DNA of 64,000 nucleotides from Citrobacter portucalensis (GCF_002042885.1 NZ_MVFY01000005.1:124001-188000), one strand, 5' to 3'; numbered from the stretch's first letter, positions 40,330 through 51,080 are shown. The notes: generated by a model not told the origin, from the sequence alone. Numbers and translations: made by a program.

Positions 40330-41316
40330 GTGACTAAAACCAATCTCATCACCGGTTTTCTCGGCAGTGGCAAAACCACCTCTATTCTTCATTTGTTGGC
40401 AAACAAAGACCCTGCTGAGAAGTGGGCCGTGCTGGTTAATGAGTTTGGCGAAGTTGGCATTGATGGCGCGTTGCTGGCCGACAGCGGTGCGCTGCTAAAA
40501 GAGATCCCTGGCGGCTGTATGTGCTGTGTTAACGGTCTGCCAATGCAGGTTGGCCTCAATACGCTGCTGCGTCAGGGGAAACCCGACCGCCTGCTGATTG
40601 AACCCACCGGCCTCGGGCATCCCAAACAGATTCTGGATTTACTCACCGCACCGGTTTATGAGCCGTGGATCGATCTGCGCGCAACCCTTTGTATCCTTGA
40701 TCCTCGCCTGTTACTGGATGAGAAAAGCGTCGCCAATGACAATTTCCGCGATCAGCTGGCCGCTGCTGATATCATTGTTGCCAACAAAACCGACCGTGCC
40801 ACGACGGAAAGCGAAAACGCCCTGCAAAGCTGGTGGCAACACTACGGCGGTAATCGACAGTTGGTTCATGCCGACCATGGGCAAATTGACGGACAGCTAC
40901 TGGATTTACCCCGACTAAACCTGGCGGAGCTTCCTGCAAGCGCGGAGCACGACCATAGCCATGCCAACAAAAAGGGGCTGGCAGCGTTGAGCTTACCCGC
41001 ACAGCAGCGCTGGCGTCGTAGCCTGAACAGCGGTCAGGGCCATCAGGCCTGCGGTTGGATTTTTGACGCCGATACGGTGTTCGATACCATCGGTCTGCTG
41101 GAATGGTCGCGTCTTGCCCCGGTTGGGCGCGTGAAGGGGGTAATGCGTATTAAAGAAGGACTGGTACGCATTAACCGCCAGGGAGACGACTGGCATATAG
41201 AGACGCAAAACGTCGCACCACCGGATAGCCGTATTGAACTCATCGCCGATACCGAGACTGACTGGAATGCGTTACAGAGCGCGTTGTTGAGACTTCGTTT
41301 AGACGCTAGCGCGTAA
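40330..41316 (+). CDS. yeiR: YeiR, zinc-binding COG0523 GTPase
   Basis: CobW/UreG-like GTPase of the COG0523 family, proposed to act in zinc supply. The start is GTG at 40330, chosen because GGAG lies 5 nt upstream and the product then has the 328 residues of E. coli YeiR. Walker A is at TGFLGSGKTTS, the metal-binding CxCC motif at GGCMCCVNG, and the G4 motif at VANKTDR. A His-rich stretch (HDHSHANKK) is in the linker before the CobW C-terminal domain. It is followed 33 nt later by lpxT. Confidence 0.93.
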   Translation: MTKTNLITGFLGSGKTTSILHLLANKDPAEKWAVLVNEFGEVGIDGALLADSGALLKEIPGGCMCCVNGLPMQVGLNTLLRQGKPDRLLIEPTGLGHPKQILDLLTAPVYEPWIDLRATLCILDPRLLLDEKSVANDNFRDQLAAADIIVANKTDRATTESENALQSWWQHYGGNRQLVHADHGQIDGQLLDLPRLNLAELPASAEHDHSHANKKGLAALSLPAQQRWRRSLNSGQGHQACGWIFDADTVFDTIGLLEWSRLAPVGRVKGVMRIKEGLVRINRQGDDWHIETQNVAPPDSRIELIADTETDWNALQSALLRLRLDASA

Positions 41317-41349
41317 GGTTGCCTTCGTTTTTAGCAATGGTAAACGACG

Positions 41350-42063
41350 ATGAAAACCCGATACCCTTTAATCCTCCTGCTTAATATTGCTGGTCTGGCA
41401 CTGTTTCTGTCCTGGTATATTCCAGCCGGGCATGGGTTCTGGTCTTCACTCGATACGGGCGTTTTCCGCTTCTTTAATCATAAACTGGTGGAAAGCCCGC
41501 TGTTCCTATGGGTTGTTGCTATTACCAATAATCGGGCATTTGATGGCTGCTCATTGCTGGCTATGGGCGCATTGATGCTGCACTTTTGGCTCAAAGAGAC
41601 GTCGGAAGGTCGCCGACGCATTGTGGCAATTGGTTTGGTTATGCTGCTCACTGCAGTAGTATTAAACCAGCTGGGCCAGGCGCTTATTCCCGTTAAACGC
41701 GCCAGCCCCACGCTTATGCTGGATAATATTTATCGCGTCAGCGAACTGCTGCATATTCCGACCAAAGATGCGTCGAAAGACAGTTTTCCTGGCGATCACG
41801 GCATGATGCTGCTTATTTTTTCCGCATTCATGCTGCGTTATTTCGGAAAAGTCGCAGGAATAATCGGCCTTATTATTGCTGTGGTTTTTGCCTTCCCGCG
41901 CGTAATGATTGGCGCCCACTGGCTCACCGATATCGTGGTTGGTTCCATGACGGTGGTCTTGATTGGCCTTCCCTGGTGGCTAATGACGCCATTAAGCGAC
42001 CGATTAGTCACTCTGTTCGTGAATTATCTACCCGGCAAAAACAAACAATTTTTAAACAAATAA
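41350..42063 (+). CDS. lpxT: LpxT, lipid A 1-phosphate kinase
   Basis: Inner-membrane PAP2 enzyme that adds a second phosphate to lipid A at position 1, using undecaprenyl pyrophosphate as donor on the periplasmic face. It has 237 residues, as in E. coli LpxT (YeiU). The phosphatase motifs KRASP (residues 117-121), SFPGDHGM and RVMIGAHWLTD are intact, and five to six spans are visible. Confidence 0.94.
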   Translation: MKTRYPLILLLNIAGLALFLSWYIPAGHGFWSSLDTGVFRFFNHKLVESPLFLWVVAITNNRAFDGCSLLAMGALMLHFWLKETSEGRRRIVAIGLVMLLTAVVLNQLGQALIPVKRASPTLMLDNIYRVSELLHIPTKDASKDSFPGDHGMMLLIFSAFMLRYFGKVAGIIGLIIAVVFAFPRVMIGAHWLTDIVVGSMTVVLIGLPWWLMTPLSDRLVTLFVNYLPGKNKQFLNK

Positions 42064-42077
42064 CGCAGAGTAATTAA

Positions 42078-42111
42078 CATCATCAGGGATACTTCTGATT
42101 CCCTGATGATG
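42078..42111 (+). terminator. Strong hairpin after lpxT
   Basis: CATCATCAGGGA and TCCCTGATGATG form a perfect 12-bp stem with a 10-nt loop, 14 nt after the lpxT stop. There is no T-run, so it may stabilise the 3' end rather than terminate fully. Confidence 0.6.
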
Positions 42112-42476
42112 CCGGGCAATATTTCATCATTCTGATTGTCATTCTCCTGTCATCTTATTCATGTTTAAAATGAGTGGGTTGCGTATTTTTTACCCTGATT
42201 GTTCTTAATTTAGACAATGCCGTTTATTCACTTTCTGTATCAATTTTTCTTATAAGAAATCACGTAAAATCACTCGCATTGACCGGAACGATCGGGTAAT
42301 CTCGAACTCGTTTTGCCTCGCGGGATAATTATTCCCTTTCAGAATAAATTTGTGCGTTCTGCCACAGATTTGACCTTAAGGAATTGTCTCATCGTGCGAT
42401 GGTAATTAGTCTCGTCACGTTTGGCATTTTTTATAACGATATTTATCGTTAAGGACTTCAAGGGAAAACAAACAAA
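42112..42476 (+). promoter_or_regulatory. Long mepS upstream region
   Basis: This region of about 365 bp, AT-rich and without an open frame of note, must contain the mepS promoter. It holds a 14-bp perfect palindrome TTTCTTATAAGAAA at 42246-42259. The mepS ribosome-binding site is AAGGG at 42459-42463 or AGGA at 42450-42453. No known operator was recognised. Confidence 0.4.
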
Positions 42477-43046
42477 ATGGTCAAATCTCAACCGATTTTG
42501 AGATATATCTTGCGGGGCATACCCGCGATAGCAGTTGCGGTTCTGCTTTCTGCATGTAGCACAACGAACACCGCCAAGAATATGCATTCTGAGACGCATG
42601 CTGTGGGCAATGGAGATAACTCTTCACTGCAAGCCTCTCAGGATGAATTTGAAAATATGGTACGTAATATCGATGTTAAATCACGTATTATGGACCAGTA
42701 TGCTGACTGGAAAGGCGTGCGTTACCGCCTTGGCGGCAGCACCAAAAAAGGTATTGATTGCTCAAGCTTCGTGCAGCGTACATTCCGCGAGCAATTTGGT
42801 TTAGAGCTTCCGCGCTCAACCTATGAACAACAGGAAACGGGAAAATCCGTTTCGCGCACTAATCTGCGCACAGGCGATCTGGTTCTGTTCCGTGCTGGTT
42901 CTACTGGCCGTCACGTCGGTATTTATATCGGTAACAACCAGTTTGTACATGCCTCGACCAGCAGTGGCGTTATCATTTCCAGCATGAACGAGCCTTACTG
43001 GAAAAAACGCTACAACGAAGCTCGCCGGGTTCTGAGCCGCAGTTAG
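42477..43046 (+). CDS. mepS: MepS (Spr), murein DD-endopeptidase lipoprotein
   Basis: Outer-membrane lipoprotein that cleaves peptidoglycan cross-links to allow cell-wall expansion; it is degraded by Prc/NlpI. The 189 residues carry a lipobox LLSAC (Cys27) and an NlpC/P60 domain. The catalytic triad is visible: Cys95 in GIDCSSF, His146 in GRHVGIYIG and His158 in FVHAS. Confidence 0.95.
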   Translation: MVKSQPILRYILRGIPAIAVAVLLSACSTTNTAKNMHSETHAVGNGDNSSLQASQDEFENMVRNIDVKSRIMDQYADWKGVRYRLGGSTKKGIDCSSFVQRTFREQFGLELPRSTYEQQETGKSVSRTNLRTGDLVLFRAGSTGRHVGIYIGNNQFVHASTSSGVIISSMNEPYWKKRYNEARRVLSRS

Positions 43047-43087
43047 TTTCGTTTGGCAGCTATCCCTTGGCTATCCTGATGAGACAT

Positions 43088-43117
43088 TCCAAAAGCACTG
43101 CTTCGGCGGTGCTTTTT
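43088..43117 (+). terminator. Terminator after mepS
   Basis: AAAAGCACTGC and GCGGTGCTTTT flank a TTCG tetraloop, followed by more T: a classical rho-independent terminator with one G-T pair. Confidence 0.92.
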
Positions 43118-43213
43118 TGTTTCCCCCTGCGACTAAGAAAAATCTCACAACATGAGTCATTTCAGGTTATATTCATACAGAGTAAGCGGTTAAATCAGGT
43201 AAAATAAGGATCT

Positions 43214-44773
43214 ATGTTCAGACGCTCTTCTTCATCCGGTCGGAAAATCCTGCTTTCCTGTATGTTAACGGGGCTTATCGTCGCAATACTCGTGAGTACC
43301 CTGCAGTTTTTCGTCACCTGGCATAAACGAGAAGTTAAGTACGACACGCTCCTTGCCGATATCCAGAATTACGTCAGCAGCTACTTTACCGACCTCAAAA
43401 CCACCACCGATGCCCTTCAGCCGCTGGTTGCCAACAGTTGCCAACAAGTTGGCGCTAAACTGACCTCCAGTGCAGCCTTTAGCCTGAACGTTCGCGCTTT
43501 CTTACTGGTAAAAGACGGTATCGCTTTCTGCTCTTCCGCAACAGGTTCCATGTTCACTCCGATTTTAGATTTGATCCCGAACCTCGATATCAGCAGAAAT
43601 ATTGATGTGGAATTACTTCCCGGTACGCCCATGATGCCGGACAAACCAGCGATCATGATTTGGCACCGAAACGCGTCGTTCAACGATAGCGGCGTATTTA
43701 CCTCACTGAATATCAATCTGGCACCTTATCTGCTCTATACCGCCCGGCAGGATGATTTTGACGGTATTGCAATTATCGTCGGTAATACCGCAATTTCGAC
43801 ATTCTCATCGCGAATCATCGATGTCTCCGCTCTTCCTCATACCTCCTGGCGGCAGGCCACTCTTGAAGGGATCCCGCTTAAAATTCGCTTATACGCACAA
43901 GAGTGGAGCTATACCGACGTCTGGTATTCTATTTTGTTGGGATGCATGGCCGGGATTATTGCCGCCCTTCTCCTCTGGTACTACATCTACAGCATCCGTT
44001 TACGCCCAGGCAAAGATATCCTCAACGCCATCAAGCATAACCAGTTTTATGTGGTGTACCAGCCCGTCGTAGAGATGCAAACGCTGGAAGTGAAAGGCGT
44101 CGAGGTCCTGTTACGTTGGAATCACCCAACAACGGGCGAGATCCCACCGGATGCCTTTATTCATTACGCTGAATCACAGAAAATGATTGTCCCGCTGACT
44201 CAGCATCTCTTTAAGTTGATCGCCCAGGATGCCCCGGCGCTGCAAAAAGTGTTACCCGCTGGCGCAAAATTGGGGATCAATATCGCGCCATCGCATCTGC
44301 ATGGCGAGACATTTAAAGACGACATCCGGCACCTGCACGCTTCACTTCCCGCAAACTATTTTCAGATAGTGCTGGAAATCACTGAACGAGATATGCTCAA
44401 TCAGCACGAGGCCACAAAGCTATTTGAATGGCTGCATTCCGCAGGTTTTGAAATTGCGATTGATGATTTTGGCACCGGCCATAGCGCGCTTATTTATCTG
44501 GAACGCTTTACCGTTGACTACCTGAAAATCGATCGCGGATTTATTAACGCCATCGGGACGGAAACCCTGACCTCTCCGGTTCTGGACGCCGTGTTGACAC
44601 TTTCTAAACGTCTTAATATGCTGACGGTTGCGGAAGGGGTAGAAACTCCTGAGCAAGCCCGTTGGCTGCGCGATCGTGGGGTGCATTTTTTCCAGGGATA
44701 CTGGATTAGCCGACCATTAAAGCTTGCTGATTTTGTGCGTTGGATGGCACAGCCCAATAAGCCGACGTGGTGA
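43214..44773 (+). CDS. pdeN: PdeN (Rtn), CSS-EAL cyclic-di-GMP phosphodiesterase
   Basis: Inner-membrane enzyme that hydrolyses c-di-GMP under redox control of its periplasmic CSS domain. Two spans (about residues 12-33 and 241-262) bracket the periplasmic domain, with the Cys motif FCSSATG and an upstream Cys (NSCQQ). The C-terminal EAL domain reads EVLLRWNHP (EVL variant), ITERDML, DDFGTGHSAL and LKIDRGF, with catalytic acidic residues intact. Length 519 (E. coli 518). Confidence 0.94.
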   Translation: MFRRSSSSGRKILLSCMLTGLIVAILVSTLQFFVTWHKREVKYDTLLADIQNYVSSYFTDLKTTTDALQPLVANSCQQVGAKLTSSAAFSLNVRAFLLVKDGIAFCSSATGSMFTPILDLIPNLDISRNIDVELLPGTPMMPDKPAIMIWHRNASFNDSGVFTSLNINLAPYLLYTARQDDFDGIAIIVGNTAISTFSSRIIDVSALPHTSWRQATLEGIPLKIRLYAQEWSYTDVWYSILLGCMAGIIAALLLWYYIYSIRLRPGKDILNAIKHNQFYVVYQPVVEMQTLEVKGVEVLLRWNHPTTGEIPPDAFIHYAESQKMIVPLTQHLFKLIAQDAPALQKVLPAGAKLGINIAPSHLHGETFKDDIRHLHASLPANYFQIVLEITERDMLNQHEATKLFEWLHSAGFEIAIDDFGTGHSALIYLERFTVDYLKIDRGFINAIGTETLTSPVLDAVLTLSKRLNMLTVAEGVETPEQARWLRDRGVHFFQGYWISRPLKLADFVRWMAQPNKPTW

Positions 44774-44873
44774 TCGCAGTATGCGATTCATATACTCTCA
44801 CTCGCCGCTACATCCCTTATCTTTCAGGCATGATGCCCGTCGGGTTGTGGCAGGAAAAGGAAATCGCTTTTAT

Positions 44874-46688
44874 ATGATCCCTCGCGTACTGCTTCTGTTT
44901 ATTACCCTCATCGGGTTTAGCGCCCAGGCGCAATCCATCAAAGAAAGCTATGCTTTTGCCGTACTGGGTGAACCGAAGTACGCATTTAACTTTAATCATT
45001 TCGATTATGTGAATCCCGCAGCCCCTAAAGGGGGTCAAATCACCCTGTCCGCCATTGGCACGTTTGACAACTTTAACCGCTATGCGATGCGCGGTAACCC
45101 CGGCGCACGTACCGAAACGCTTTACGATACGTTGTTTACGACCTCTGACGATGAACCTGGTAGCTATTACCCGCTCATTGCCGACAGCGCACGCTATGCT
45201 AACGACTATTCTTGGGTAGAAATTGCCATTAATCCACGAGCGCGTTTTCACGATGGCTCACCCATTACCGCCCGCGACGTCGCATTCACCTTCCACAAAT
45301 TTATGACTGAAGGCGTGCCGCAGTTTCGTCTGGTCTACAAGGGAACAACGGTAAAAGCCATCGCGCCATTAACCGTACGCATTGAATTAGCCAAACCGGG
45401 TAAAGAGGACATGCTCAGCCTGTTTTCGTTACCCGTGATGCCAGAGAAGTACTGGAAAGATCATAAGCTCAGCGATCCCTTATCATCGCCACCGCTCGCC
45501 AGCGGCCCTTATCGTATTACGAAATGGAAGATGGGCCAGTATATTGTCTATTCGCGCGTCAAAGATTATTGGGCCGCTAATCTGCCCGTCAATCGTGGAC
45601 GCTGGAACTTTGATACCATCCGCTACGACTACTATCTGGATGATAACGTCGCCTTTGAAGCGTTTAAGGCCGGTGCGTTTGATCTGCGTCTTGAAAATGA
45701 TGCCAAAAACTGGGCGACGCGCTATACCGGGAAAAATTTCGCGAATCACTACATCATCAAAGATGAACAAAAGAACGAATCCGCGCAGGATACCCGCTGG
45801 CTGGCATTTAATATTCAGCGCCCGGTATTCAACGACCGACGGGTGCGGGAAGCCATCACGCTGGCCTTTGATTTTGAATGGATGAATAAAGCGCTGTTCT
45901 ATAATGCCTGGAGCCGGACCAACAGCTATTTTCAGAATACCGAATATGCCGCGACAAAATACCCCGACGCAGATGAGCTGGTGATACTCGCGCCCTTGAA
46001 AAAAGATCTCCCCTCTGAGGTCTTTAGCCAAATCTATCAGCCGCCAAAATCAAAAGGCGATGGCTACGACCGCGACAACCTGTTGAAAGCCGATACCTTA
46101 CTGGAGCAGGCCGGGTGGGTACTAAAGGGTCAGCAGCGCGTAAACAGCGCCAGCGGTAAACCTCTGAGCTTTGAACTGTTGCTCCCGGCGGGCAGCAACA
46201 GTCAGTGGGTGCTGCCGTTCCAGCACAACCTGCAGCGCTTAGGTATTACCATGAATATCCGCCAGGTGGATAACTCACAAATCACGAACCGCCTGCGCAG
46301 TCGCGACTATGACATGATGCCGAGGTTGTATCGCGCGATGCCGTGGCCGAGTTCGGACCTGCAAATTCTGTGGGCCTCTCAATATATTGATTCCAGCTAC
46401 AACGCCCCCGGCGTACAAAGCCCGGTGATTGATAAACTGATCGACCAAATCATCGCGGCACAAGGTGATAAAGCCAAATTGATCCCACTGGGCCGGGCAC
46501 TGGACAGGGTATTAACCTGGAACTACTACATGTTGCCGATGTGGTTTATGGCAGAGGATCGCATCGCCTGGTGGGATAAATTTTCACATCCTGCTATTCG
46601 CCCAATTTACACCATTGGCCTCGACAACTGGTGGTATGACGTCAACAAAGCGGCGAAACTGCCCGCTGCCAGACGACAGGGAGAATAA
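44874..46688 (+). CDS. yejA: YejA, periplasmic binding protein of the YejABEF peptide importer
   Basis: Extracellular solute-binding protein family 5, which captures peptides (including microcin C) for the YejBEF ABC transporter. The start at 44874 gives 604 residues and a signal peptide (MIPRVLLLFITLIGFSAQA). SBP_5 motifs include RARFHDGSPITARDVAFTFHKFM and NNQ-free core ARDTRWLAFNIQRPVF-like text near residue 300. yejB starts at the base after its stop. Confidence 0.95.
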   Translation: MIPRVLLLFITLIGFSAQAQSIKESYAFAVLGEPKYAFNFNHFDYVNPAAPKGGQITLSAIGTFDNFNRYAMRGNPGARTETLYDTLFTTSDDEPGSYYPLIADSARYANDYSWVEIAINPRARFHDGSPITARDVAFTFHKFMTEGVPQFRLVYKGTTVKAIAPLTVRIELAKPGKEDMLSLFSLPVMPEKYWKDHKLSDPLSSPPLASGPYRITKWKMGQYIVYSRVKDYWAANLPVNRGRWNFDTIRYDYYLDDNVAFEAFKAGAFDLRLENDAKNWATRYTGKNFANHYIIKDEQKNESAQDTRWLAFNIQRPVFNDRRVREAITLAFDFEWMNKALFYNAWSRTNSYFQNTEYAATKYPDADELVILAPLKKDLPSEVFSQIYQPPKSKGDGYDRDNLLKADTLLEQAGWVLKGQQRVNSASGKPLSFELLLPAGSNSQWVLPFQHNLQRLGITMNIRQVDNSQITNRLRSRDYDMMPRLYRAMPWPSSDLQILWASQYIDSSYNAPGVQSPVIDKLIDQIIAAQGDKAKLIPLGRALDRVLTWNYYMLPMWFMAEDRIAWWDKFSHPAIRPIYTIGLDNWWYDVNKAAKLPAARRQGE

Positions 46689-47783
46689 ATGGGCGCGTAT
46701 CTGATTCGACGTCTACTGCTGGTGATCCCAACGCTTTGGGCCATCATCACCATCAACTTTTTTATCGTGCAAATAGCCCCAGGCGGACCGGTTGAACAGG
46801 CCGTCGCCGCCATTGAGTTCGGGCAAAGCGGGGCATTACCCGGCGCGGGTAGCGAAGGCGTTCGCGCCAGCCACGCGCAAACCGGCGTTGGTAACATCAG
46901 CGACAGTAATTATCGAGGCGGCCGGGGTCTGGACCCGGAAGTGATCGCCGAAATCACTCGCCGCTATGGGTTCGATAAGCCCATTCATGAGCGTTACTTC
47001 AAAATGCTCTGGGATTACATGCGTTTCGATTTCGGTGACAGCCTGTTTCGTAGCGCCTCGGTGCTGACGCTTATCAAAGACAGCCTGCCTGTTTCCGTCA
47101 CGCTGGGGCTGTGGAGTACGCTCATCATCTATCTGGTGTCGATACCGCTTGGGATCCGCAAAGCGGTGCATAACGGCAGCCGGTTTGATGTCTGGAGCAG
47201 CGCATTTATTATTATCGGCTATGCCATACCGGCCTTTCTGTTTGCCATTTTGCTGATCGTCTTTTTTGCCGGGGGAAGCTACTACGACCTGTTCCCGCTT
47301 CGCGGGCTGGTTTCCGCCAATTTTGACTCCCTGCCCTGGTATCAGAAAGTAACCGACTACCTTTGGCATATTACCCTGCCGGTGCTGGCGACGGTGGTTG
47401 GTGGGTTTGCCGCGCTGACTATGCTGACCAAGAACTCATTTCTGGATGAGGTGCGCAAACAATATGTCGTCACCGCACGCGCTAAAGGGGTCAGCGAGAA
47501 AAATATTCTGTGGAAACATGTGTTTCGCAATGCCATGTTGTTGGTGATCGCCGGCTTCCCGGCAACGTTTATCAGCATGTTTTTTACCGGCTCACTGCTG
47601 ATTGAAGTGATGTTTTCGCTTAACGGCCTGGGATTGCTGGGTTATGAATCCACCGTATCACGCGACTACCCGGTAATGTTTGGCACGCTTTATATCTTCA
47701 CCCTGATCGGTCTGCTGCTGAATATCCTCAGCGACATCAGCTATACGCTGGTCGATCCTCGTATTGATTTTGAGGGACGCTAA
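46689..47783 (+). CDS. yejB: YejB, peptide ABC transporter permease
   Basis: Inner-membrane permease of DppB type, 364 residues as in E. coli. The N-terminal [23 protein letters not shown] span and the coupling motif [29 protein letters not shown] (EAA loop) are clear, and about six spans are predicted. Its stop overlaps the yejE start (TAATG), showing operon coupling. Confidence 0.95.
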   Translation: MGAYLIRRLLLVIPTLWAIITINFFIVQIAPGGPVEQAVAAIEFGQSGALPGAGSEGVRASHAQTGVGNISDSNYRGGRGLDPEVIAEITRRYGFDKPIHERYFKMLWDYMRFDFGDSLFRSASVLTLIKDSLPVSVTLGLWSTLIIYLVSIPLGIRKAVHNGSRFDVWSSAFIIIGYAIPAFLFAILLIVFFAGGSYYDLFPLRGLVSANFDSLPWYQKVTDYLWHITLPVLATVVGGFAALTMLTKNSFLDEVRKQYVVTARAKGVSEKNILWKHVFRNAMLLVIAGFPATFISMFFTGSLLIEVMFSLNGLGLLGYESTVSRDYPVMFGTLYIFTLIGLLLNILSDISYTLVDPRIDFEGR

Positions 47784-48808
47784 TGTCGCGATTAAGCCCC
47801 GTCAATCAGGCCCGCTGGGCGCGCTTTCGCCACAACCGTCGCGGCTACTGGTCGCTGTGGATTTTTCTGGTGCTGTTCGGTCTTAGCCTGTGTTCAGAAC
47901 TGATTGCCAATGATAAGCCGCTACTGGTGCGCTACGACAATAGCTGGTATTTCCCCCTGTTCAAAAACTACAGTGAAAGCGACTTCGGCGGACCGCTGGC
48001 GACTCAGGCTGATTATCAGGACCCGTGGCTACAACAGCGCCTGGAAAACCAGGGCTGGATCCTGTGGGCACCAATACGCTTTGGGGCCACCAGCATTAAC
48101 TTTGCCACCGATAAGCCCTTCCCTTCCCCACCTTCCGCACAAAACTGGCTGGGAACAGACGCCAACGGCGGTGATGTACTGGCGCGCATCCTCTACGGCA
48201 CACGTATTTCTGTCTTGTTTGGTCTAATGCTCACCCTCTGTTCGAGTGTGATGGGCATTATGGCTGGCGCAATTCAGGGCTATTATGGCGGCAAGGTGGA
48301 CCTGTGGGGGCAACGATTCATTGAAGTTTGGTCAGGAATGCCAACGCTGTTTCTCATCATCCTATTGTCTAGCGTGGTCCAGCCTAACTTCTGGTGGCTG
48401 CTGGGCATTACCGTGCTGTTTGGCTGGATGAGCCTGGTTGGCGTGGTGCGCGCGGAATTTTTACGTACCCGAAACTTTGATTACATTCGAGCCGCTCAAG
48501 CGCTAGGCGTAAGCGATCGCAATATTATTCTGCGTCATATGCTGCCTAACGCGATGGTCGCGGCCCTGACTTTTTTACCGTTTATTTTATGCGCCTCGAT
48601 AACTACTCTGACCTCACTGGATTTTCTTGGGTTCGGTTTACCGCTTGGCTCGCCATCACTGGGAGAACTCCTGTTACAGGGTAAAAACAACCTGCAGGCA
48701 CCGTGGCTTGGCATCACCGCGTTCATCTCCGTTGCCCTGCTACTATCACTACTGATCTTTATTGGTGAAGCGGTACGCGATGCGTTTGATCCCAACAAGG
48801 CGATTTAA
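47783..48808 (+). CDS. yejE: YejE, peptide ABC transporter permease
   Basis: DppC-type permease of 341 residues, partner of YejB. It has an N-terminal span with RGYWSLWIFLVLFGLSL, a long periplasmic segment, and the EAA coupling loop RTRNFDYIRAAQALGVSDRNIILRHMLPNA. yejF starts one base after its stop. Confidence 0.95.
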   Translation: MSRLSPVNQARWARFRHNRRGYWSLWIFLVLFGLSLCSELIANDKPLLVRYDNSWYFPLFKNYSESDFGGPLATQADYQDPWLQQRLENQGWILWAPIRFGATSINFATDKPFPSPPSAQNWLGTDANGGDVLARILYGTRISVLFGLMLTLCSSVMGIMAGAIQGYYGGKVDLWGQRFIEVWSGMPTLFLIILLSSVVQPNFWWLLGITVLFGWMSLVGVVRAEFLRTRNFDYIRAAQALGVSDRNIILRHMLPNAMVAALTFLPFILCASITTLTSLDFLGFGLPLGSPSLGELLLQGKNNLQAPWLGITAFISVALLLSLLIFIGEAVRDAFDPNKAI

Positions 48809-48809
48809 A

Positions 48810-50399
48810 ATGACACAACCTCTGTTAGCCATTGAGAATTTATCGGTAGGTTTTCGTCAACAAGAGACCGTGCGCACCGTAGTCAATGCCCTCTCACTAC
48901 GGGTTGATGCCGGACAAACGCTGGCGCTGGTGGGCGAGTCTGGCTCGGGGAAAAGCGTGACCGCGCTTTCTATCCTACGGTTGTTACCGTCCCCTCCGGT
49001 AGTTTACCCTTCCGGGGACATCCGTTTTCATGGTGAATCATTACTTCACGCCAACGAGCAGACGCTTCGCGGCGTACGGGGGAATAAAATCGCCATGATT
49101 TTCCAGGAGCCGATGGTGTCACTGAACCCGCTCCACAATCTGGAAAAACAGCTTTATGAAGTGCTGTCGCTGCATAGGGGAATGCGTCGGGAAGCGGCGC
49201 GGGCAGAAATCCTGACCTGCCTGGATCGCGTTGGCATCCGTCAGGCGGCCAAACGTCTCGCAGATTACCCACACCAACTGTCCGGCGGTGAACGCCAGCG
49301 TGTGATGATCGCCATGGCACTGCTGACACGACCTGAGCTGCTTATTGCTGATGAACCGACTACCGCGCTGGACGTTTCCGTTCAGGCACAGATCCTGCAA
49401 TTGCTGAGGGAACTACAGCGCGAGCTGAACATGGGATTACTGTTCATCACCCACAACCTGAGTATTGTGAAAAAACTGGCCGATACCGTGGCGGTCATGC
49501 AAAACGGCAAGTGCGTTGAGCAAAATAGAGCAGCACAGTTGCTCACTGCGCCAACGCATCCCTACACGCAGAAATTATTAAACAGCGAACCTTCCGGCGA
49601 CCCGGTACCTTTGCCTGTCGGGCAAGCTCCGTTGCTGGAAGTAGAAAAACTCCGCGTCGCCTTTCCTATCCGCAAAGGTATCCTGAAACGCGTGGTGGAC
49701 CACAACGTCGTCGTTAACGACGTCAGTTTTTCCCTCCGGCCCGGTGAAACGCTGGGGCTGGTTGGAGAGTCAGGCTCCGGAAAAAGCACTACCGGACTGG
49801 CGCTTCTGCGGTTAATCACCTCGCAGGGAAGCATTGTGTTCGATGGTCTGGCACTGCATACCTTAAATCGACGCCAGCTATTGCCGGTCCGTCACCGTAT
49901 TCAGGTGGTATTTCAGGATCCCAACTCCTCGCTGAACCCACGCCTGAGCGTGCTACAGATTATCGAGGAGGGGTTGCGCGTTCATCAGCCTACCCTGTCA
50001 GCCGAACAACGCGAGGCACAGGTGAAAGCGGTAATGGCGGAAGTGGGATTGGATAGCGAAACGCGACATCGTTATCCTGCGGAGTTTTCTGGCGGACAAC
50101 GCCAACGCATTGCTATTGCCAGAGCATTGATTCTCAAACCTTCCCTGATCATTCTGGATGAACCAACATCGTCGCTCGACAGGACCGTACAGGCGCAAAT
50201 CCTGACGTTGTTAAAATCCTTACAGGAAAAGCATCGGCTGGCTTATATTTTTATCAGCCATGATTTGCACGTAGTACGCGCATTATGCCATCAGGTTATT
50301 GTGCTACGTCAGGGAGAGGTCGTGGAGCAAGGGCAATGCGAGCACGTCTTTAACGCACCACAGCAGGCCTATACGCGTCAGCTGCTCGCGCTAAGCTGA
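48810..50399 (+). CDS. yejF: YejF, peptide ABC transporter ATPase (fused double NBD)
   Basis: A single chain of 529 residues with two complete ATPase domains. Each has a Walker A (GESGSGKS), a signature (LSGGERQR and FSGGQRQR) and a Walker B ([12 protein letters not shown] and [12 protein letters not shown]). The oligopeptide/dipeptide C-terminal extension ([12 protein letters not shown]) is present after the first domain. The start at 48810 matches E. coli YejF and overlaps no upstream gene. Confidence 0.96.
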   Translation: MTQPLLAIENLSVGFRQQETVRTVVNALSLRVDAGQTLALVGESGSGKSVTALSILRLLPSPPVVYPSGDIRFHGESLLHANEQTLRGVRGNKIAMIFQEPMVSLNPLHNLEKQLYEVLSLHRGMRREAARAEILTCLDRVGIRQAAKRLADYPHQLSGGERQRVMIAMALLTRPELLIADEPTTALDVSVQAQILQLLRELQRELNMGLLFITHNLSIVKKLADTVAVMQNGKCVEQNRAAQLLTAPTHPYTQKLLNSEPSGDPVPLPVGQAPLLEVEKLRVAFPIRKGILKRVVDHNVVVNDVSFSLRPGETLGLVGESGSGKSTTGLALLRLITSQGSIVFDGLALHTLNRRQLLPVRHRIQVVFQDPNSSLNPRLSVLQIIEEGLRVHQPTLSAEQREAQVKAVMAEVGLDSETRHRYPAEFSGGQRQRIAIARALILKPSLIILDEPTSSLDRTVQAQILTLLKSLQEKHRLAYIFISHDLHVVRALCHQVIVLRQGEVVEQGQCEHVFNAPQQAYTRQLLALS

Positions 50400-50402
50400 C
50401 GC

Positions 50403-50744
50403 TCAAAAAGGATTGTTGTTTGAAAACGGTTCTGCGATAGCCACGCCGAAGTTTTTCAGTCTGCAGGTCGCGGCAAATTCGTCCTGACGATTCACAAACA
50501 GGCACGGCTCTCCTTCACATTCCAGTACGGAACAAGGAACCTCGATATCACTGAGGGCCTGGCTGAGCTTATGCATGACTGACCACGCGCTGTCACCATC
50601 AGGACTGAGCAATTTGAGTGCCACCAGGCTGTTCTCATTACTCTGACCGTTTTGCGGAATCGGTTCAACTTTCGAACCTGCGAAACCCACCGACCAACGA
50701 TAGCTCTGCGGCAGACGATGAACGATTGAGAGTTGTAATGTCAT
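50403..50744 (-). CDS. yejG: YejG, conserved protein of unknown function
   Basis: The 113-residue protein, started at 50744 ([13 protein letters not shown]), matches E. coli YejG (114). It has no membrane segment or recognisable catalytic motif; three Cys occur in [11 protein letters not shown]. It is convergent with yejF. An upstream FNR-type palindrome at 51030-51043 might control it. An earlier in-frame start has poor support. Confidence 0.88.
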   Translation of the reverse strand: MTLQLSIVHRLPQSYRWSVGFAGSKVEPIPQNGQSNENSLVALKLLSPDGDSAWSVMHKLSQALSDIEVPCSVLECEGEPCLFVNRQDEFAATCRLKNFGVAIAEPFSNNNPF

Positions 50745-51029
50745 CACTTTCTTTCCCTGGAAGCACAATCACTTCACAATTATTTTACATCAATATTAAC
50801 ACATCATTGACAATACGTCTTTAGACAGTTGGTAAACGTTTACATCCAGTACTTATGCTGCTTACAGAACCCAGTAATTAAATTTATTCAACGGTTCTGG
50901 CATATTTCCGGGCTATATGTACTCGTTTCTGCGATCTAACTCAACCTTTTTAACTACAATGATGTGACTTTTTACATAAATTGATTTTACATAAAATAAA
51001 CATAAGCGGGGGAAATGATAGATTTGCGG

Positions 51030-51043
51030 TTGATGTACATCAA
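51030..51043. promoter_or_regulatory. Perfect FNR-type palindrome between bcr and yejG
   Basis: TTGATGTACATCAA fits the FNR consensus TTGAT-N4-ATCAA exactly. It lies 286 nt before the yejG ATG and 38 nt past the bcr stop. On the minus strand a TATGTT -10 lies at 50999-51004, giving a start near 50992-50995 and an activator position near -41.5 to -44. The remainder of this 336-bp gap shows no gene. Confidence 0.6.
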
Positions 51044-51080
51044 CTCTGGAGACCTTATGGCCCCCAGGTTGTGTAATAGA

